64,000 bases of DNA, from the NCBI RefSeq assembly GCF_000423605.1, contig NZ_AUIH01000002.1, positions 1 to 64,000 on the forward strand. Direction: 5' to 3'. Below, one piece after another: positions 1 through 8,925 of this stretch. Numbering within the stretch: position 1 is the first letter of the stretch; each line of letters starts with the position of its first letter. The DNA is from Saccharospirillum impatiens DSM 12546. GTDB lineage: Bacteria > Pseudomonadota > Gammaproteobacteria > Pseudomonadales > Natronospirillaceae. Below the pieces are notes generated by a model. The model made no database searches. It had not been told where the DNA came from and saw nothing but the letters and a program-made list of their open reading frames with translations. The position numbers and the translations under genes are program-made.

Positions 1-113
1 CACCCGTCCGCCGCTCGTCAGCGGGTAGCAAGCTACCCCTGTTACCGCTCGACTTGCATGTGTTAGGCCTGCCGCCAGCGTTCAATCTGAGCCATGATCA
101 AACTCTTCAGTTT
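1..113 (-). rRNA. rrs: 16S ribosomal RNA, 5' end only
   Basis: Read on the minus strand this is the start of a bacterial small-subunit rRNA: the sequence opens AAACTGAAGAGTTTGATC and runs through the universal 27F-type region and the conserved GGCGGCAGGCCTAACACATG stretch. The mature 5' end is placed at about 113 by alignment from memory with E. coli 16S rRNA. The rest of the gene lies beyond the left edge of the window. No protein should be called across it; the small open frame read rightward here is antisense to the rRNA and its leader. Confidence 0.97.
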
Positions 114-365
114 AAATCGTTCGGCAGATACCCGAAGGCATCCGCCCAATCTTGCTCGACGCAAGCTACCCTCTGGCCGAAACCAAAAGGCGCCTTTCAA
201 CAAATGAATTCATTGACAGGTCGCTTACAGATCGAGTGTCTTTCTAGGAAAGACAATTCTTTATGCTTCCTCTTTCACTTAAGACTTCTCACCGGAGTGA
301 TCCGTACTAAAGCGTCCGATTCAGCGTCGACCTACAAGCGCCCACACGAATTACTTGATTCCCAA

Positions 366-377
366 TGTTAAAGATCG
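366..377 (-). promoter_or_regulatory. boxA-like antitermination site in the rRNA leader
   Basis: On the minus strand the sequence CGATCTTTAACA closely matches the boxA element TGCTCTTTAACA of rRNA leaders, where the NusB-NusE complex loads to stop premature Rho termination. It lies just downstream of promoter P2 and about 250 nt upstream of the mature 16S end, the expected place. The rest of 114-365 is rRNA leader; I see no gene in it. Confidence 0.7.
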
Positions 378-415
378 ACGACAGCGCGTTTGGCTTGCCG
401 TTTGAAGAGGCGCGT

Positions 416-443
416 ATTCTACGCCTCCGCTCCAATGTGTCAA
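416..443 (-). promoter_or_regulatory. rRNA promoter P2 (sigma-70 type)
   Basis: On the minus strand a perfect -35 box TTGACA (438-443) is followed after 16 nt by TAGAAT (416-421). The bases after the -10 box are GC-rich (ACGCGCCTC), as in the stringently controlled rRNA discriminator. Upstream (444-490) the DNA is A/T rich with repeated CTAAAGAAC motifs, suitable for an UP element. This is the nearer of two tandem promoters driving the rRNA operon. Confidence 0.85.
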
Positions 444-545
444 CTCTTTTTTTAAGAAATGTTCTTTAGAATCAGTTCTTTAGAGTCTTCACTTCATCTG
501 GCATCCGAGCCGGTTGGAGCCGCTGTTCGGTGACAGCGGAGGCGC

Positions 546-573
546 ATTATAAAGATGCAGCCTAGCCAGTCAA
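546..573 (-). promoter_or_regulatory. rRNA promoter P1 (sigma-70 type)
   Basis: On the minus strand TTGACT (568-573) is separated by 16 nt from a perfect TATAAT (546-551), followed by the GC-rich discriminator GCGCCTCC, almost the same as that of E. coli rrn P1. The -35 box overlaps the stop codon (570-572) of the upstream glycosyltransferase gene, so promoter and coding sequence share bases. No terminator separates the two genes. Confidence 0.88.
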
Positions 574-1640
574 GCTTTGTGTGAAGCCTTATGCCATAAA
601 CTTTCATAGACCCGGGAAATACCCGCTACTTCGATATCCAGACTAAACTGGTGACGCACCTTAGCGCGACCTGCCTGCTTCAATCGATCCAGTAAGTCAG
701 GATCAGACAACAAGCGTTCGATCGCATCAGCTACCTGGCTAGAGGAATCAAGATCAACCAGAAAACCCGTACCACCTTCATCCACCATAGCCTCGTAGGC
801 ACCAGTGCGACTGGCGATAATTGCCGTCCCAGACACCATGGCTTCTATCGGCACCAGACCAAACCCTTCATAACGCGCTGGCGCACAGACGATATCAAGC
901 TGCCCGTATAGTTCCGGCATCTGTTCTGAGCCAACCTCATCCAGAAAAAACACACGATCCAGGATTCCGGCAGCAGCCAGCCTACGCCTAAGTTGGTCAG
1001 CAAACCCCTTATATTTGGATGTCACCTTGCCGGCCACAACAGCGCAGGCCAGCGGATGATTTGGTAATGTGCTACAGAGGGCGTCAACAAAGAGGTCAGT
1101 ACCTTTTTCAGGCCGTACCCGACCAATCATACCCAGCCTCACTGGGTACCGGGCCCAGGCTTCTATATCGCTGGCCATGCCATTCGATTCATGCTTCTCA
1201 AACCGTTCGATGTCTACACCATGGGGCACAACTGCCGCCACGTCCGACAGGTATTCGGCTGCCCGATCGCTTGTCGCAATAACGGCGTCCATGCGGGCAA
1301 TCAATTGTCTCGGATACCAGCTGTGACTGCGGATAGCCGCACTGGTAAATACCAATTTCACCGGCAACCTACAAACATCCCGGGCCAGGATTCCCCAGAA
1401 CATTTCATTGTTCCGGCGCACATGCCAGATACGAAATGGCCGACCGACGGGTGCCCGGGCCATTTCGCGAAAACCACTCCACAATGAACACGCGGTAACA
1501 CTACCTTCAGCGCGGCGGGCCAAAAACATCAATGGGTAATGCTCACCCAGTTTTGGCAGTACAGCGCGTATAGACGCACTGACTCCAGTTATCCGGTGGT
1601 GCAAATCGGAAAGAACCAGCTCAGGCGTTCCATCAGACAA
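570..1640 (-). CDS. GT4-family glycosyltransferase
   Basis: Likely transfers a sugar from a nucleotide-activated donor to a cell-envelope acceptor; the acceptor cannot be told from sequence. The C-terminal half is a typical GT-B/GT4 fold: a GRVRPEKG donor-site segment, then EGFGLVPIEAMVSGTAIIAS with the paired glutamates of the EX7E motif. An open frame extends upstream to 1766 but would overlap zapE by 125 nt. I prefer the TTG at 1638-1640, which follows the zapE stop by 1 nt and has GGGG upstream, giving about 356 residues. Product class is certain; start and substrate are not. It is the last protein gene before the rRNA promoters. Confidence 0.82.
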   Translation of the reverse strand: MSDGTPELVLSDLHHRITGVSASIRAVLPKLGEHYPLMFLARRAEGSVTACSLWSGFREMARAPVGRPFRIWHVRRNNEMFWGILARDVCRLPVKLVFTSAAIRSHSWYPRQLIARMDAVIATSDRAAEYLSDVAAVVPHGVDIERFEKHESNGMASDIEAWARYPVRLGMIGRVRPEKGTDLFVDALCSTLPNHPLACAVVAGKVTSKYKGFADQLRRRLAAAGILDRVFFLDEVGSEQMPELYGQLDIVCAPARYEGFGLVPIEAMVSGTAIIASRTGAYEAMVDEGGTGFLVDLDSSSQVADAIERLLSDPDLLDRLKQAGRAKVRHQFSLDIEVAGISRVYESLWHKASHKA

Positions 1641-1641
1641 A

Positions 1642-2745
1642 TTAACCCCGGTGCGCTTTGGCAAGGTATTCCTCCGATTGCATTTCCTGTAGACGGCTGA
1701 CGGTTCGCCTGAATTCAAACCCAAGACGCCCGTCCTGATAGAGTGACTCAATGTCTGCCTCTGCACTCATCAACAACTTAACCTGGCGATCGTAAAATTC
1801 ATCGACCAGATTAATAAAGCGCCGGGCCTTGTCATCATTCTTGCCATGAAACACAGGTACATTACTGATCAGCACCGCATGGAAGCATTGAGCTATCTCT
1901 ATATAGTCGTTCTGGCTTCTGGGCCCGTCGCAAAGGGCATCAAAATCAAACCAGACAACATCTTCGCACAATCGCTGGGTTTCGATGTTCCGTCCAAGGA
2001 CATCCAGCGGCTGCCGTTCTTCAACTTCTTCCAAATCCGGCGCAAGCTTTTCGAAGCTGGAGGCCAGTGATGCCTCGGCATCAGCATCAGCAGGGGTGTG
2101 GAATATCTTCACCTGGGTCAGGGTCCGCAACCGGTAATCAATCCCCCCATCGACATTCATCACCCGCGTATACTTCTTAACCAGCTCAATCGCGGGCAAA
2201 AACAAAGCGCGCTGCAGGCCATCTTTATAGAGCCCATCCGGTTCAATGTTGGAGGTGGCCACGAGCGTGACACCTCGTTTGAACAATGCGCGAAGCAGAT
2301 TAGCCAGAATCATGGCATCACCAATGTCGGAGACAAAGAACTCGTCAAAACAAAGAACGCGCGCCTCGTGACTGATCTCTTCTGCCACCCCTTCCAGTGG
2401 GTTGGCCTGCCCGCGATGATCCGTCAACCCGCGGTGCACGCGACGCATAAAGTGGTGAAAATGCATGCGTCGCTTATCGTCAAATGGCAGGGTGTCGAAA
2501 AAGGTATCCATTAAATAGGTCTTGCCGCGACCCACGCCACCCCAAAAATACAAGCCAGTGACTGGTTCTTTTTGCTTGATGAACAGGCGGCTAAAGCGAC
2601 CTGTAATACTGGCTTCTTCAGCCCGCTGCGCTATCAATTGGTCGTAAAGTTGCTGCAATGCCTTGACGGCTTCTTCCTGAGCCGGATCATGGGAGAAGCC
2701 CTCTTTGTTAAGATCGGCCTGATAACGCGTCCAGGGTGTACTCAT
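1642..2745 (-). CDS. zapE: Cell division protein ZapE (AFG1-like ATPase)
   Basis: P-loop ATPase of the AFG1/LACE1 family. In E. coli ZapE binds FtsZ at the constricting ring and modulates its assembly in an ATP-dependent way. Visible motifs are Walker A GVGRGKTYLMD (about residue 70), Walker B LCFDEFFVSDIGDA (about residue 130) and the family's FHHFMRRVHR segment. Length (367 aa) is usual for the family. The ATG is supported by GGAG six nt upstream. The glycosyltransferase gene follows immediately, suggesting one transcript; zapG is divergent on the other side. Confidence 0.95.
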   Translation of the reverse strand: MSTPWTRYQADLNKEGFSHDPAQEEAVKALQQLYDQLIAQRAEEASITGRFSRLFIKQKEPVTGLYFWGGVGRGKTYLMDTFFDTLPFDDKRRMHFHHFMRRVHRGLTDHRGQANPLEGVAEEISHEARVLCFDEFFVSDIGDAMILANLLRALFKRGVTLVATSNIEPDGLYKDGLQRALFLPAIELVKKYTRVMNVDGGIDYRLRTLTQVKIFHTPADADAEASLASSFEKLAPDLEEVEERQPLDVLGRNIETQRLCEDVVWFDFDALCDGPRSQNDYIEIAQCFHAVLISNVPVFHGKNDDKARRFINLVDEFYDRQVKLLMSAEADIESLYQDGRLGFEFRRTVSRLQEMQSEEYLAKAHRG

Positions 2746-2943
2746 CCGGTGCTCCGGGCAGGGTGTGGAAGGGTCGGAATTTTACGGGAACCATTTGCAC
2801 AATCAATGACTGTCAGGCACAAATGTTTCTCGCACCACGCATTTTTAAAGGCTTTATACTGACATACCTGCCCTCCGGGGCAGCACGAAAGGCGCTTCGC
2901 TTCATCTATACTGTGTCTTAGAAAACGTTTAATGGAGAACACA

Positions 2944-3444
2944 ATGCTTGAATTGGACTGGATCACCTTTATCGTCATTATCGTCATTGCGCTGCTCGCC
3001 GGTGCAGTCTTAAGCCGCCTTTGGGGAAAAGCGCAGGGAGAGGATCCAACTGGTCTGAAGCGTCAACTGGAGGACCTGAAGCGTCAACATCAGAACTATC
3101 AGATCAATGTAACCGAGCATTTTAGCCGCACCACTGAACTGATCGACAACCTGAACCAGAGTTACGCCAGCATTCGCGATCACCTGAATCAGGGTGCCGA
3201 TCAGTTGGTTGCACCGGAATATCGTCTGGAATCGGCCAGAGCCGGCGGTGAAGACTTGCAGGATCTGGCTCCTCAGCCTTCAAAAACCACCAATGAGTTC
3301 GACATGCCACGTGACTACGCCACGAAAACCCCCAAAGACATCGGCATGTTGTCGGAATCTTTCGGATTTACCCGGGTGGAAGAAGCAGCGGACGCTGGCG
3401 ACGCCAATGCCAAACAAGAGCAGGATCCTAAAAAGTCGCGATAG
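2944..3444 (+). CDS. zapG: ZapG/YhcB family inner-membrane protein (DUF1043)
   Basis: A 166-residue protein with one N-terminal membrane helix ([16 protein letters not shown], about residues 8-24), then a charged coiled-coil-like segment ([20 protein letters not shown]) and a flexible acidic tail. This matches YhcB/ZapG, a factor tied to cell division and envelope growth. An ATG at 2932 is in frame, but the one at 2944 has GGAG six nt upstream and is preferred. Its position divergent from zapE repeats the zapE-zapG neighbourhood of other gammaproteobacteria. The 198-nt gap 2746-2943 must hold both promoters; I could not fix either. Confidence 0.88.
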   Translation: MLELDWITFIVIIVIALLAGAVLSRLWGKAQGEDPTGLKRQLEDLKRQHQNYQINVTEHFSRTTELIDNLNQSYASIRDHLNQGADQLVAPEYRLESARAGGEDLQDLAPQPSKTTNEFDMPRDYATKTPKDIGMLSESFGFTRVEEAADAGDANAKQEQDPKKSR

Positions 3445-3499
3445 ATCTATTCCCAAACGATCTTAAAAGCCTAACAACAATAACAAAAAGCTTTGATAT

Positions 3500-3533
3500 A
3501 GTTCGCCCAGATCACATCTGCACTGGACGAACT
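3500..3533 (+). promoter_or_regulatory. Inverted repeat covering the cysD ribosome-binding site
   Basis: The arms 3500-3510 and 3523-3533 pair at 10 of 11 positions around a 12-nt loop; the right arm ends at the base before the cysD ATG and contains the likely Shine-Dalgarno GGA. A TATAGT resembling a -10 box (3497-3502) overlaps the left arm. The element could be an RNA hairpin masking the start or an operator. No regulator can be named. Confidence 0.5.
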
Positions 3534-4442
3534 ATGTCACACGACGTCTTTACCCATCTCAAACAGCTTGAAGCTGAGAGCATTCATATCATTCGTGAAG
3601 TAGCCGCGGAGTTCGACAACCCCGTCATGCTCTACTCCATCGGCAAAGACTCGGCTGTCATGCTGCATCTTGCCCGCAAAGCATTCTTCCCGGGGCGCTT
3701 GCCTTTCAAACTGATGCACGTCGATACCGGCTGGAAGTTCAAGGAAATGTATGAATTCCGCGACCGGCTGGTTGAGGAGTATGAACTTGACCTGATCGTC
3801 CACCGCAACGAAGACGGCGTCCGCCAGGGCATCAACCCGTTCGACCATGGCAGTGCCAAGCATACCGACATCATGAAGACTCAGGCGCTCAAGCAGGCTC
3901 TGGATCTGCACCGCTTTGATGCGGCCTTTGGTGGCGCCCGGCGCGACGAGGAAAAGTCGCGGGCCAAGGAACGGGTGTATTCGTTCCGTGACAGAAACCA
4001 CCGCTGGGACCCCAAGAACCAGCGCCCGGAGCTGTGGAACATCTACAACGGCAAGATTAACCGGGGCGAGAGCATTCGGGTATTCCCCCTTTCCAACTGG
4101 ACCGAGTTGGATATCTGGCAGTACATCCATCTGGAGTCTATCCCGATCGTGCCGCTGTACTACTCAGCCGAACGTCCGGTTGTTGAGCGAGATGGCATGT
4201 TGCTGAACGTCAACGATGACCGCATGAAGCTGCGCCCGGGCGAGGCGGTGCAGCACAAACAAGTCCGATTCAGAACACTGGGCTGCTACCCACTGACCGG
4301 AGCGGTGGAATCGACGGCAACCACACTGCCGGAGATCATTCAGGAAATGCTGCTGACCACAACCAGCGAACGCCAGGGTCGTGCAATCGACCACGATTCG
4401 TCGGGTTCGATGGAGAAGAAAAAGCAGGAAGGCTATTTCTGA
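3534..4442 (+). CDS. cysD: Sulfate adenylyltransferase subunit 2
   Basis: Catalytic subunit of ATP sulfurylase, making adenosine 5'-phosphosulfate (APS) from sulfate and ATP in the cytoplasm, driven by the GTPase CysN. It is a PP-loop ATPase: [18 protein letters not shown] (about residues 33-50) carries the pyrophosphate loop, and [15 protein letters not shown] follows as in E. coli CysD. Length (302 aa) is standard. cysN follows after 80 nt on the same strand. No cysC (APS kinase) gene is adjacent, so the fate of APS cannot be read from this window. Confidence 0.97.
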   Translation: MSHDVFTHLKQLEAESIHIIREVAAEFDNPVMLYSIGKDSAVMLHLARKAFFPGRLPFKLMHVDTGWKFKEMYEFRDRLVEEYELDLIVHRNEDGVRQGINPFDHGSAKHTDIMKTQALKQALDLHRFDAAFGGARRDEEKSRAKERVYSFRDRNHRWDPKNQRPELWNIYNGKINRGESIRVFPLSNWTELDIWQYIHLESIPIVPLYYSAERPVVERDGMLLNVNDDRMKLRPGEAVQHKQVRFRTLGCYPLTGAVESTATTLPEIIQEMLLTTTSERQGRAIDHDSSGSMEKKKQEGYF

Positions 4443-4522
4443 TTCAAGACCGACTCACCCCGACAGATGTCCGTTGAGCGCCAATCCGCATAGCCGGCGC
4501 ACTGCTTGAGGAACCAAGACCC

Positions 4523-6142
4523 ATGGCACACCAGTCCGATTTAATTGCACAAGACATTGATGAGTATCTGAAGCAACACGAACAGAAAGAACTGCTGCGT
4601 TTTCTGACCTGCGGCAGTGTCGACGACGGCAAGTCCACCCTGATCGGGCGACTGTTACACGACTCAAAAATGATCTATGAAGACCAGTTGGCGGCGATCG
4701 AGAAAGACAGCCGTAAATCAGGCACAACCGGTGAAAAAATAGATTTGGCTCTGTTGGTAGACGGCCTTCAGGCAGAGCGCGAGCAAGGCATCACCATCGA
4801 TGTAGCCTACCGTTACTTCTCAACGAACAAACGTAAATTCATCATTGCCGACACGCCGGGCCATGAACAGTACACCCGGAACATGGCAACGGGCGCGTCC
4901 ACCAGTGACCTGGCCATTATCCTGATCGATGCCCGTTATGGTGTGCAAACACAGACACGCCGGCACAGTTATATTGCCAGCTTGCTGGGTCTGAAACACG
5001 TTATCGTGGCGGTCAATAAGATGGATCTGGTTGACTTCAGCCAGGCACGCTTTGAAGAGATTCAGGCTGACTACCTGGCGTTTACCGAACAATTGAACCT
5101 GCCCGATATCCGCTTCGTACCTATCTCGGCGCTCGACGGTGACAATGTGGTCACCCTCAGCGAACGCTCACCCTGGTACCCGGGGCCGACACTGATCGAA
5201 TTGCTTGAAACGCTTGAGATCAATCGTGACAGCGATCAGAGCCAGTTCCGTCTGCCGGTCCAGTATGTCAACCGGCCCGATCTTGATTTCCGGGGTTTTG
5301 CCGGTACCGTGGCGTCCGGTGAAATCAAGCCCGGTGATCGAATCAACGTCTTGCCAAGCGGCCTGTCATCTACGGTTGAACGCATCGTGACATTCGACGG
5401 CGACTTGCCTCGGGCTCATGCAGGCCAGGCAATCACCCTGACGCTGACGGATGAGATCGACATTAGCCGCGGTGACATGCTTGTTGGGGCGAACCAGGCT
5501 CCCCTTGTCGCCCAGGCATTTCAAGCCAAGCTGGTGTGGATGCACGACGAATCAATGGTCCCCGGTCGCCAATACGACTTCAAGGTAGGCACACAGACCG
5601 CTACCGGTCAGTTCACCCGACTCGACCGTCAGATTGACGTCAACAATTTGAATACAATGGCAACCGAGACTCTGCCTCTCAACGGTATAGGTGACGTCAG
5701 GCTGCAATTGAACAGAACCATTGTTGCCGACCCCTATCGCAGCCATCGGGCGACAGGCGCCTTTATCGTGATTGATCGGCTGAGCAACATCACGGTAGGG
5801 GCCGGCATGATCGAAAGCGCGGCTGAAGTTTCCGACAGCCACCCGGTCAGCGAAACCGAGCGCCAGGCACGCTATCGTCAGCAGCCGGTTTCACTGGTTT
5901 TGGCGGTCGAGAATGCAGCCGAACAAGCCGTGAAGATCGAGCGGGCTTTATTCGATCTCGGCCATGTCAGTGTGATTATCAGACCAGAGGACGCGCTTGC
6001 TGTGGCACCTTATCTTGAAGCGGCCGGGTTGATTGCCATTATCGCGGGTGAATCTGAGGCACCATTTGGCATCAAGATCAAAGAGGCCAACCCCAGGGCC
6101 GTAATAGCGCTGTTGCGTGATGAAGGCGTTATCGAAGGCTGA
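4523..6142 (+). CDS. cysN: Sulfate adenylyltransferase subunit 1 with C-terminal extension
   Basis: GTPase subunit of ATP sulfurylase; GTP hydrolysis pushes sulfate activation forward. Elongation-factor-type GTPase motifs are clear: G1 [15 protein letters not shown] (about residue 33), G3 DTPGHEQY, G4 NKMD. The start is supported by GAGGAA upstream. At 539 residues it is about 65 longer than E. coli CysN (475). The extra C-terminal part contains [17 protein letters not shown] and [15 protein letters not shown], which recall pieces of the APS kinase fold of CysN-CysC fusions, but no P-loop GxxGxGKS is present where an active kinase would need one. It may be a kinase remnant; that is inference. 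Confidence 0.95.
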   Translation: MAHQSDLIAQDIDEYLKQHEQKELLRFLTCGSVDDGKSTLIGRLLHDSKMIYEDQLAAIEKDSRKSGTTGEKIDLALLVDGLQAEREQGITIDVAYRYFSTNKRKFIIADTPGHEQYTRNMATGASTSDLAIILIDARYGVQTQTRRHSYIASLLGLKHVIVAVNKMDLVDFSQARFEEIQADYLAFTEQLNLPDIRFVPISALDGDNVVTLSERSPWYPGPTLIELLETLEINRDSDQSQFRLPVQYVNRPDLDFRGFAGTVASGEIKPGDRINVLPSGLSSTVERIVTFDGDLPRAHAGQAITLTLTDEIDISRGDMLVGANQAPLVAQAFQAKLVWMHDESMVPGRQYDFKVGTQTATGQFTRLDRQIDVNNLNTMATETLPLNGIGDVRLQLNRTIVADPYRSHRATGAFIVIDRLSNITVGAGMIESAAEVSDSHPVSETERQARYRQQPVSLVLAVENAAEQAVKIERALFDLGHVSVIIRPEDALAVAPYLEAAGLIAIIAGESEAPFGIKIKEANPRAVIALLRDEGVIEG

Positions 6143-6151
6143 AGCTGTGCA

Positions 6152-6181
6152 GCAGGACGGCGGTGGCATACCGCCCCCTGC
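6152..6181. terminator. Hairpin between convergent cysN and the Nif3-like gene
   Basis: GGCGGT (6159-6164) and ACCGCC (6170-6175) form a perfect inner stem around a 5-nt loop, extended by GCAGG/CCTGC arms at 6152-6156 and 6177-6181. No long T run follows on either strand. It sits between two convergent genes where a shared terminator is expected. Confidence 0.5.
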
Positions 6182-6195
6182 CTTAAGACCACTGG

Positions 6196-6945
6196 CTAGA
6201 CGGGAATGGGCAGGTCGATAAATTCCACGGAAAGCCCAAACCGTTGTGCCAGGTGCAAGCCAAGCGCAGCGGGACCTCCCCGTTCCGTGGCATGGTGGCC
6301 TGCGGCAAAATAATGAACACCGCTTTCACGAGCCAGATGCACCGTTGGCTCGCTGATCTCCCCGGACACAAAGGCATCGACCCCGGCATCAATGGCCTGC
6401 TGCAGGAAGCCCTGAGCGGCGCCCGTACACCAGGCTATGGTCTCAATCGGGTCCTCTGACTCGCCAATGTGCAAGACATCAAACTCCAATGCCTCCGCCA
6501 GTTGCTGACGCAGGCTGGCCCCGGTGTGCTCACCATCTACATCACCCAACATCACCAGGCTGTTCTCGATCTGACCGGTTACATTCCACCCCATCAAGCG
6601 TGCCAACTGGGCGTTATTGCCAACCTCGGGGTGAGCATCAAGCGGCAAATGATAGGCATAGAGATTGATATTGTGTGCCAGCAACGCAGCCAGTCGATTG
6701 CGTTTTATGCCGGTCAGCGCTGCAGCCTCTCCCTTCCAGAAATAGCCATGGTGCACCAGTATGGCGTCGGCCTGACTGTCGATGGCTTCGTCGATCAAAC
6801 GCTGACTGGCCGTGACGCCCGTCACCAATCGCCGGATGTCAGTCTTACCCTCAACTTGCAAGCCATTGGGGCAATAGTCACTGAACTGGGAGACAGCCAG
6901 ATAATCATTCAGGTACTCAGACAGCTCGTCACGGTGCAAGGCCAT
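6196..6945 (-). CDS. Nif3-like dinuclear metal centre protein (YbgI family)
   Basis: Member of the widespread Nif3/YbgI (DUF34) family of hexameric proteins with two metals at the active site; the physiological reaction is not settled, although some members are annotated as type 2 GTP cyclohydrolases. The metal-ligand motifs are visible: the HHGYFWKG histidine pair near the N-terminus and a C-terminal HYFAAGHHATERGG with His and Glu ligands. The ATG at 6945 starts MALHRDELSEYLND, which fits the family start; an in-frame GTG at 6978 is less likely. Length is 249 aa, the usual size. Start-site support is modest. Confidence 0.92.
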   Translation of the reverse strand: MALHRDELSEYLNDYLAVSQFSDYCPNGLQVEGKTDIRRLVTGVTASQRLIDEAIDSQADAILVHHGYFWKGEAAALTGIKRNRLAALLAHNINLYAYHLPLDAHPEVGNNAQLARLMGWNVTGQIENSLVMLGDVDGEHTGASLRQQLAEALEFDVLHIGESEDPIETIAWCTGAAQGFLQQAIDAGVDAFVSGEISEPTVHLARESGVHYFAAGHHATERGGPAALGLHLAQRFGLSVEFIDLPIPV

Positions 6946-6997
6946 AAGGCTCAACTCTGCTAGATAGAAAACGGACACCCAGTGTACACCAATTCAA

Positions 6998-8812
6998 TCA
7001 CGTCGCTGACCGTGCCCAGAGCACAATCGACTCAGCAGCCAGAGACAGTATCCAGCTTGAACCCAGGCGGCTCATCGCGCCCTCTCCAGCCTGGAGCTGC
7101 CAATCCGATCCGCCGGGTACCAGGGCATCTGCAACATCAACGCCACAGCTTGCCCCCCGGTTAATCGCCACCAGGCACTGGCTGTCAGCCAGCACCCGGG
7201 CAAACACCATGACATCACCTTTGGCATAGAGTGGCACCAAAGCACCGGCCTGAAGAGCAGGCAGCTGTTTACGCAACTGAATCCAGGTTTGAGTGAAAGC
7301 CAGGGTATCAGGCTGCCAATCCGCTTCATTCCAGGGAAAGCAACGACGGCAATCCGGATCATCACCTCCGGCCAGGGCAATCTCATCACCGTAATACAGG
7401 CACGGGGTTCCGATGTAAGTAAGCAGCAGGCCAAGCGCTATTCGGTACTTGCGCTGGTGACCGTTCAATAGCGTAATAAACCGACGTGTGTCATGGCTGT
7501 CGAGCTGATTCAACTGCGCCAGTTGCTGGGCAAACGGTATCGGGCTGCGCGCGAGGGTTAGCCATTGTGCCAGCTCCCGGGCATCCAATTGAACCGGATC
7601 ATAACGATTATCGTACCCGGCCAAAAAAGTGCGTACCGGGTGAGTAAAACCATAGTAGTTCATGGCGGCGTCTTCCTGGTCTCCTTGCAACCAGGGCGTT
7701 GCTTCGAAAAAATGTTCGCCAAGAAGGTAGGCATCCGGTGCTTCGGATTTGATCGCCTGGCGAATAGTTCGAACCGTGTCAGCGTTATTCGCGGCACCGG
7801 GGCCATGACCCATCATATGAATCACGTCCATGCGCCAGCCATCAATAGCATAGGGTGGTCGCAGCCACTGCTTGATGATGGCTGAGTCCCCCGTCAGCAG
7901 ATCCTCCACATTGTCCGCGTTGGCCATATCCAGAACAGGTAATCCGACGTGCCCTTTCCAACCGATGTAACCCGTTGGTGACTGTCCGTCAAAGACATAG
8001 CGGGCCCGGGCACGGGGGTCGTTTTGCTGTGCAGCCTGAAACCAGGGGTGAAGAACACTGGTGTGATTGAACACCGCGTCCAGTACCAGCCGCATGCCGC
8101 GCTGGTGCAGTTGGCTCGACAAATCAGCGAGCGCAGCATCGCCCCCCAGGTGCACATCAACGGTCTGATAATCCTCAGAATCGTATTTATGATTACTGCG
8201 CGAACGGAACACCGGGTTCAAATACAGCGCCGTCACGCCCAGTGTTTGCTGCAGATAGTCCAGCTTTTGCGCGATTCCGGGTAAATCGCCGCCAAAAAAC
8301 TCAACACCTCCTTGCTCCGCTTTTGGCAGCTCGCCCCACCGTCGCCGAACGGTTGCCTGCCCTTGCTGGCCGTCATATTGACCGGACTCAGGCGTCAGCC
8401 GGTCATCACCGGAATGAAACCGGTCCGGGAAAATCTGGTAGAACACCTGTGTTGATACCCAGTCCGGAACCCGATGATGCCGTGACACGCGAAAAGCGTT
8501 GTCTAGTGGAGGCACCGCGGCACTCAGTCCGGAGGCGCTGATCCAACTGGAGCGTCCTTGCCACACCAGTTTAAAGGCATAAAGCGTAAGGTCCTGATGG
8601 GCCACCCAGGCCGCCACCCCCTGATACCAGGTCCAGTTGCCCTCAGTACGCACCGGACACATGTCGGTGAGCACCTCTTCATTATCCGGTTCTGTGCGCA
8701 GATAAACGGCGGCGGGTTGATCGCCCGCCACAGCCAGCGTCAAAATCAGGTGGGTGTGAGTTCGGTCAAGATAACCGGCAACAGCCTGGTGAAATGCAAA
8801 AACAGTCATCAT
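6998..8812 (-). CDS. malZ: Maltodextrin glucosidase (GH13)
   Basis: Cleaves glucose from the reducing end of maltodextrins in the cytoplasm. At 604 residues it is collinear with E. coli MalZ: an N-terminal domain with LRTEPDNEE, then VFYQIFPDRFHSGDD, the GVTALYLNPVF and GMRLVLDAVFNHTS barrel segments, the nucleophile Asp in DGWRMDVIHMMG, the acid/base Glu in LLGEHFFEA and the third acidic residue in QLDSHDTRRF. There is no signal peptide, in keeping with a cytoplasmic enzyme. No maltose transporter or regulator is adjacent. Start is ATG-ATG at 8812/8809 with GAGG upstream. Confidence 0.95.
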   Translation of the reverse strand: MMTVFAFHQAVAGYLDRTHTHLILTLAVAGDQPAAVYLRTEPDNEEVLTDMCPVRTEGNWTWYQGVAAWVAHQDLTLYAFKLVWQGRSSWISASGLSAAVPPLDNAFRVSRHHRVPDWVSTQVFYQIFPDRFHSGDDRLTPESGQYDGQQGQATVRRRWGELPKAEQGGVEFFGGDLPGIAQKLDYLQQTLGVTALYLNPVFRSRSNHKYDSEDYQTVDVHLGGDAALADLSSQLHQRGMRLVLDAVFNHTSVLHPWFQAAQQNDPRARARYVFDGQSPTGYIGWKGHVGLPVLDMANADNVEDLLTGDSAIIKQWLRPPYAIDGWRMDVIHMMGHGPGAANNADTVRTIRQAIKSEAPDAYLLGEHFFEATPWLQGDQEDAAMNYYGFTHPVRTFLAGYDNRYDPVQLDARELAQWLTLARSPIPFAQQLAQLNQLDSHDTRRFITLLNGHQRKYRIALGLLLTYIGTPCLYYGDEIALAGGDDPDCRRCFPWNEADWQPDTLAFTQTWIQLRKQLPALQAGALVPLYAKGDVMVFARVLADSQCLVAINRGASCGVDVADALVPGGSDWQLQAGEGAMSRLGSSWILSLAAESIVLWARSAT

Positions 8813-8815
8813 GGA

Positions 8816-8836
8816 GCCTCAACCATCAATTGAGGC
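8816..8836 (-). promoter_or_regulatory. Inverted repeat over the malZ ribosome-binding site
   Basis: GCCTCAA (8816-8822) and TTGAGGC (8830-8836) form a perfect 7-bp inverted repeat with a 7-nt loop. On the minus strand the proximal arm contains the GAGG Shine-Dalgarno of malZ. It could be an mRNA hairpin limiting translation or a repressor operator. Confidence 0.4.
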
Positions 8837-8895
8837 CATTAGAACAGAGCAACGTAGAAAAACGCAGGGGGAAACACAGGCAGGGAGGATATGAC

Positions 8896-8912
8896 GCCGG
8901 GTCAACCCCGGC
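8896..8912 (-). terminator. Possible terminator hairpin after hisC
   Basis: GCCGGG (8896-8901) and CCCGGC (8907-8912) make a perfect 6-bp GC stem with a 5-nt loop, 13 nt beyond the hisC stop. No T run follows on the minus strand, so intrinsic termination would be weak. Confidence 0.35.
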
Positions 8913-8925
8913 ATCACAGGCACTG

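Noticed and set aside
54-371. 105-codon frame over the 16S rRNA start and leader
   Set aside because: Antisense to rRNA and its leader.
1641-1766. N-terminal extension of the glycosyltransferase to 1766
   Set aside because: Would overlap zapE by 125 nt, and the extra residues do not resemble a GT4 N-terminus.
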